Part shown: piece by piece, positions 18,816 through 21,195 of the stretch
Layout: each line of letters opens with the position of its first letter
Numbering within the stretch: the stretch's first letter is position 1
NCBI GenBank assembly: GCA_005883115.1
Contig: VAZQ01000044.1
Location: 1-21,195, forward strand
Direction: 5' to 3'
From: Alphaproteobacteria bacterium
Lineage (GTDB): Bacteria; Pseudomonadota; Alphaproteobacteria; Rhizobiales; Xanthobacteraceae
Length of the DNA stretch: 21,195 bases
The notes under the pieces: model-generated
Told to the model about the DNA's origin: nothing
Seen by the model: only the letters and a program-made list of their open reading frames with translations
The model's database searches: none
Program-made: the position numbers and the translations under genes

Positions 18816-19871
18816 TCACCGCTTGTCGAAAACCATCACCTTGGAGACGAATGCGTTGACGTCGCGAATGTGGGTCAGGCCGCAGTCAGCCGCAATCGTC
18901 CGAAAGTCCTCCTTGAGGTAACTATTGTAGTAGGGCTCATGGTAGCTGCACGGAAAGAGCTTGAGCATGGCATCGTAGTCCGGTTCGTCGCCGATCTGCA
19001 GAGAGTCCACGAGGACCAGCCGGCCGCGCCGCTTCAGCACGCGGGCGAACTCACGAAAAACAATGCGGCGCACCTTCGGCGGCAATTCGTGAAACATGAA
19101 AATGCTCGTCACCGCATCCTCGCTTTCACTCTCGATGGGAAGCGCCTCCCCGTTTCCGACCACGACATTGATCCAACACCACCGCTTTAGGTGACGTGTC
19201 GCCTCGGCGACGTAGGCCTCCGACAAATCGATCCCCAGCGCTGGCAGACGCGGCCAAGCTTGCTTTAATGAATCGAGGAAACGGCCGGTGCCGCAGCCGA
19301 CGTCTAGCAACTTGAGGCGCCGCTGATCGCGCCCGGCGAAGATTTCATACAGCGGCACCAGTGCTTGCCGTCGCGTCACGTTCGCCGAACCGTTGAACAG
19401 AACCTCGACTTGGGTGTCGTAGCGCTGCGCCGACTCCTGCGTCAGCCATCCGCCCGACTGGAAATGGAAATTCTGAAGGTAATAGTTCGGCCGCTTGCCG
19501 CGCGTCTGCCCGGTCAGCACCTCACGGATCTCGCGGCTCTCGCGGCGTCGGTGGATCGTTGGCAGATCCTCGAAGAAGAGGCGCGAGCGGGCGAGCAGGT
19601 CCGACAATGTGCCGTCGTGATCTACGGGCAGAGGATAGATGCCGGCCTCGACATTGGCGAGGTCCTGCCGGAACAGGACCGCCATGTCGGCGTAGAGACG
19701 CCCGCGATCGGGCACGCTCACGCGCGTTTGCGGGCGCTCTCCGGCGCGTTCGCGCACACCTTGGCGCAAGCGCCGCATCACCATGCCATGGCCGATATAC
19801 CAAGCAACGCGCGGCACCTGCCGTGCGCCATAGGCCATGCGCGTGGCGAATTGAGACACGGGATCGGCCAT
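18816..19871 (-). CDS. Class I SAM-dependent methyltransferase with an extra N-terminal domain
   Basis: A protein of 351 residues. The C-terminal half is a Rossmann methyltransferase: motif I LLDVGCGTGRF (188-198), acidic Asp215 in GIDLSEAY, GNGEALPIESES for motif II, then FHELPPKVRR and LKRRGRLVLVDS for later strands. The first about 180 residues form a separate region with a basic start (possibly membrane-associated) and the segment NYYLQNFHFQSGGWL, followed by RYDTQVEVLFNG, seen in a conserved group of uncharacterised methyltransferases. Substrate unknown; relatives methylate lipids, quinones or small molecules. GCGGAG precedes ATG 19871. It is followed by the aminotransferase. Confidence 0.88.
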   Translation of the reverse strand: MADPVSQFATRMAYGARQVPRVAWYIGHGMVMRRLRQGVRERAGERPQTRVSVPDRGRLYADMAVLFRQDLANVEAGIYPLPVDHDGTLSDLLARSRLFFEDLPTIHRRRESREIREVLTGQTRGKRPNYYLQNFHFQSGGWLTQESAQRYDTQVEVLFNGSANVTRRQALVPLYEIFAGRDQRRLKLLDVGCGTGRFLDSLKQAWPRLPALGIDLSEAYVAEATRHLKRWCWINVVVGNGEALPIESESEDAVTSIFMFHELPPKVRRIVFREFARVLKRRGRLVLVDSLQIGDEPDYDAMLKLFPCSYHEPYYNSYLKEDFRTIAADCGLTHIRDVNAFVSKVMVFDKR

Positions 19872-19965
19872 GCCGTCGCTCCGCAGTGGTTAGGCTACTC
19901 CATAACAAGGTTCGACGAGCCGCAACCGTTCCGCCGACACGAGCTTCGCGACGCGCGCTGATGCC

Positions 19966-20670
19966 TCACGCGCCGAGCTTCGCGGCAAGATCCTCCAAAT
20001 TCGCGGCCGCGACGTCGACAGGTACTGTTGGAGCGACTTCTCCGATGCCGGGCCCGCGCTCGTTCGGTCGCGCGACGTGGGCAGTACGCAGCCCGCATTT
20101 GGCCGCTGCCTGAAGATCGTCGCTATGGGCGGCGACCATCATGCAATCACCAGGTGGCAAATCGAACGCCTCGCAAGCGGCGAGATAGACGCGCGGTTTG
20201 CGCTTGTAGTCACGTGCGATTTCCGCGCCCAGGATCGCGTCCCAGGGAAAATTGTTGCGGCGGGCGAGATCGACCATCAGTGAAATGTTGCCGTTCGAGA
20301 CCGGCGCCAGGAGAAAACCGCGCTTGAGCCGAGCAAGGCCGGCGGGCACGTCGGGCCAGGCGGGAAGGCGGTGCCACGCCAGATTGAGATCGCGCGCCGC
20401 CGCTTCGGCAAGTTCGGCAACGCCGAACCGCGGCAGAATGCGATCCAGGTTGCGCCGGTGCAGCACGTCGAGCTTGCAGAACGGCGCGCGGCCGGCGCGA
20501 ATCTCCTCCATGGCGGGCTGGTACTCGTTGCGCCACGCATCGGCGAAGGCCAACCAGTCGAGGCGATGGCCGGCGCGAGCGAGAATAGTCTCGGCCTCGC
20601 GCGCAACACCGGTACGGAAATCGACGAGCGTGCCGAAGACGTCAAAAAACAGCGCCTTGACGGTTATCAT
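19966..20670 (-). CDS. Haloacid dehalogenase type II-like HAD hydrolase
   Basis: A HAD-superfamily enzyme of 234 residues, the length of L-2-haloacid dehalogenases. The nucleophile is Asp10 in FFDVFGTLVD, with Thr14. SNGN (Ser125, Asn126) is motif II, Lys158-Pro in the KPRVYLAA segment is motif III, and AHSDDLQAAAKCGLRTAHV (181-199) is motif IV. Two dehalogenase active-site positions (Ser175 and Asn177 in characterised enzymes) appear replaced by Ala180 and His182 while the Asp is kept, so the substrate may not be a haloacid; other hydrolase roles are possible. The start at 20670 is chosen because MITVKALFFDVFG is the family N-terminus. It lies 19 bp downstream of the binding-protein gene and is probably co-transcribed. 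Confidence 0.9.
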   Translation of the reverse strand: MITVKALFFDVFGTLVDFRTGVAREAETILARAGHRLDWLAFADAWRNEYQPAMEEIRAGRAPFCKLDVLHRRNLDRILPRFGVAELAEAAARDLNLAWHRLPAWPDVPAGLARLKRGFLLAPVSNGNISLMVDLARRNNFPWDAILGAEIARDYKRKPRVYLAACEAFDLPPGDCMMVAAHSDDLQAAAKCGLRTAHVARPNERGPGIGEVAPTVPVDVAAANLEDLAAKLGA

Positions 20671-20689
20671 CTGCTTGCAGTTAGCGCTG

Positions 20690-21195
20690 CTACGATCCCG
20701 CCCGCTCCATGCCCTTCGATTTGAGCACCTCGGCGGCGGCCGGGCCCGAGAGCGCATCGAGCAGCGCCTTCGCGGCCGCGCTCTCCTTGGCCTGCGCGCC
20801 AATTGCGGCCGCATAGACGGTATAGTTCTGAATTTCCGCCGGGAGCGGACCGACCAAAACGACGCCCTTCACCGGCAGGATTTCGCTGATCTGATGAATG
20901 CCGAGCTCGGCCTCGCCTCGCGCAATGTGCTCCGCGACCGAGCCGCCGGGAATCAACTTTGCCTTCGGCTTGACCTCGGCGGCGATCCCGAGCTTGTCGA
21001 GGAGACCAGCGACGTAGATCCCACTCGAGCCCCCAGCGGCAGGATCAATGTAGGCAACCGACTTGGCAGCGAGCAGCGCCTGCTTGAACGCCACGACCGA
21101 GCCGATGTCCGGCTTGGGCGTGCCGTCCTTGACCATGACCCCGACAGCCACGCGTGCAAGGTTGACCCGGCTACCGGAAACGAATTTGCCCTTGC
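20690..21195 (-). CDS. ModA-like extracytoplasmic substrate-binding protein (5' end outside window)
   Basis: The frame is open to the right edge, so only the C-terminal about 168 residues are present. The visible part matches the second half of periplasmic type II binding proteins of the molybdate/sulfate-like group. RVAVGVMVKDGTPKPDI is the hinge strand, VAYIDPAAGGSSGIYVAGLL the ligand loop and helix, HIARGEAELGIHQISEIL and KGVVLVGPLPAEIQNYTVY the later strands, and PAAAEVLKSKGME the closing helix. This subgroup is often solitary, without ABC transporter genes, and its ligand is uncertain; molybdate is not proven. The HAD hydrolase follows after 19 bp on the same strand. Confidence 0.85.
   Translation of the reverse strand, partial: KGKFVSGSRVNLARVAVGVMVKDGTPKPDIGSVVAFKQALLAAKSVAYIDPAAGGSSGIYVAGLLDKLGIAAEVKPKAKLIPGGSVAEHIARGEAELGIHQISEILPVKGVVLVGPLPAEIQNYTVYAAAIGAQAKESAAAKALLDALSGPAAAEVLKSKGMERAGS

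Overview
The window is GC-rich and gene-dense, and most likely comes from an alphaproteobacterium of the order Hyphomicrobiales (Bradyrhizobiaceae or Xanthobacteraceae style). The reasons are the wording of GyrA, Ssb and UvrA, a direct-repeat LexA site GTTC-N7-GTTC between ssb and uvrA, a Bug/TctC binding protein, a DUF2189 membrane protein and a TauD-like dioxygenase. No tRNA, rRNA, insertion sequence, phage gene or CRISPR array is visible. It reads as ordinary chromosome.

Layout. Positions 1-3112 hold the end of a secreted ankyrin-repeat protein (+), an HSL-type esterase (-), a 58-residue protein weakly resembling NepR (-), and a Bug-type binding protein (+) broken by one extra C in a run of six. 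Positions 3155-7399 are a DNA-topology and repair block: gyrA (-), a stray plus-strand terminator, a DUF2306 membrane-protein gene broken by three frameshifts (-), ssb (-), and the ssb-uvrA intergenic region. That region carries a LexA box, a strong ribosome-binding site, a 68-codon leader frame whose stop overlaps the uvrA start as ATGA, and tandem hairpins. uvrA follows at 7396-10389 (+).

Positions 10394-11578 hold a MaoC dehydratase and a glutathione S-transferase (both -). Positions 11661-13574 hold two exported serine hydrolases in tandem (+), an alpha/beta hydrolase and a class C beta-lactamase-fold protein. Next come a 75-residue protein built on an unbroken five-residue beat (-), a DUF2189 membrane protein (+), an Ntn-type amidase like acid ceramidase (-), a small secreted four-cysteine protein (+) and a TauD/TfdA dioxygenase (+). 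The right end is a minus-strand series: a ModA-like binding protein cut by the edge, a HAD-family hydrolase, a SAM methyltransferase and a class V aminotransferase.

How the genes work together. The only clearly coherent unit is the SOS-linked ssb/uvrA pair beside gyrA. The rest are small catabolic, detoxifying or envelope genes with little evidence of a shared pathway. The most unusual items are the 75-residue pentad-periodic protein, the uvrA leader frame with its coupled start, the two neighbouring frameshifted genes, and the terminator with no visible gene upstream of it.
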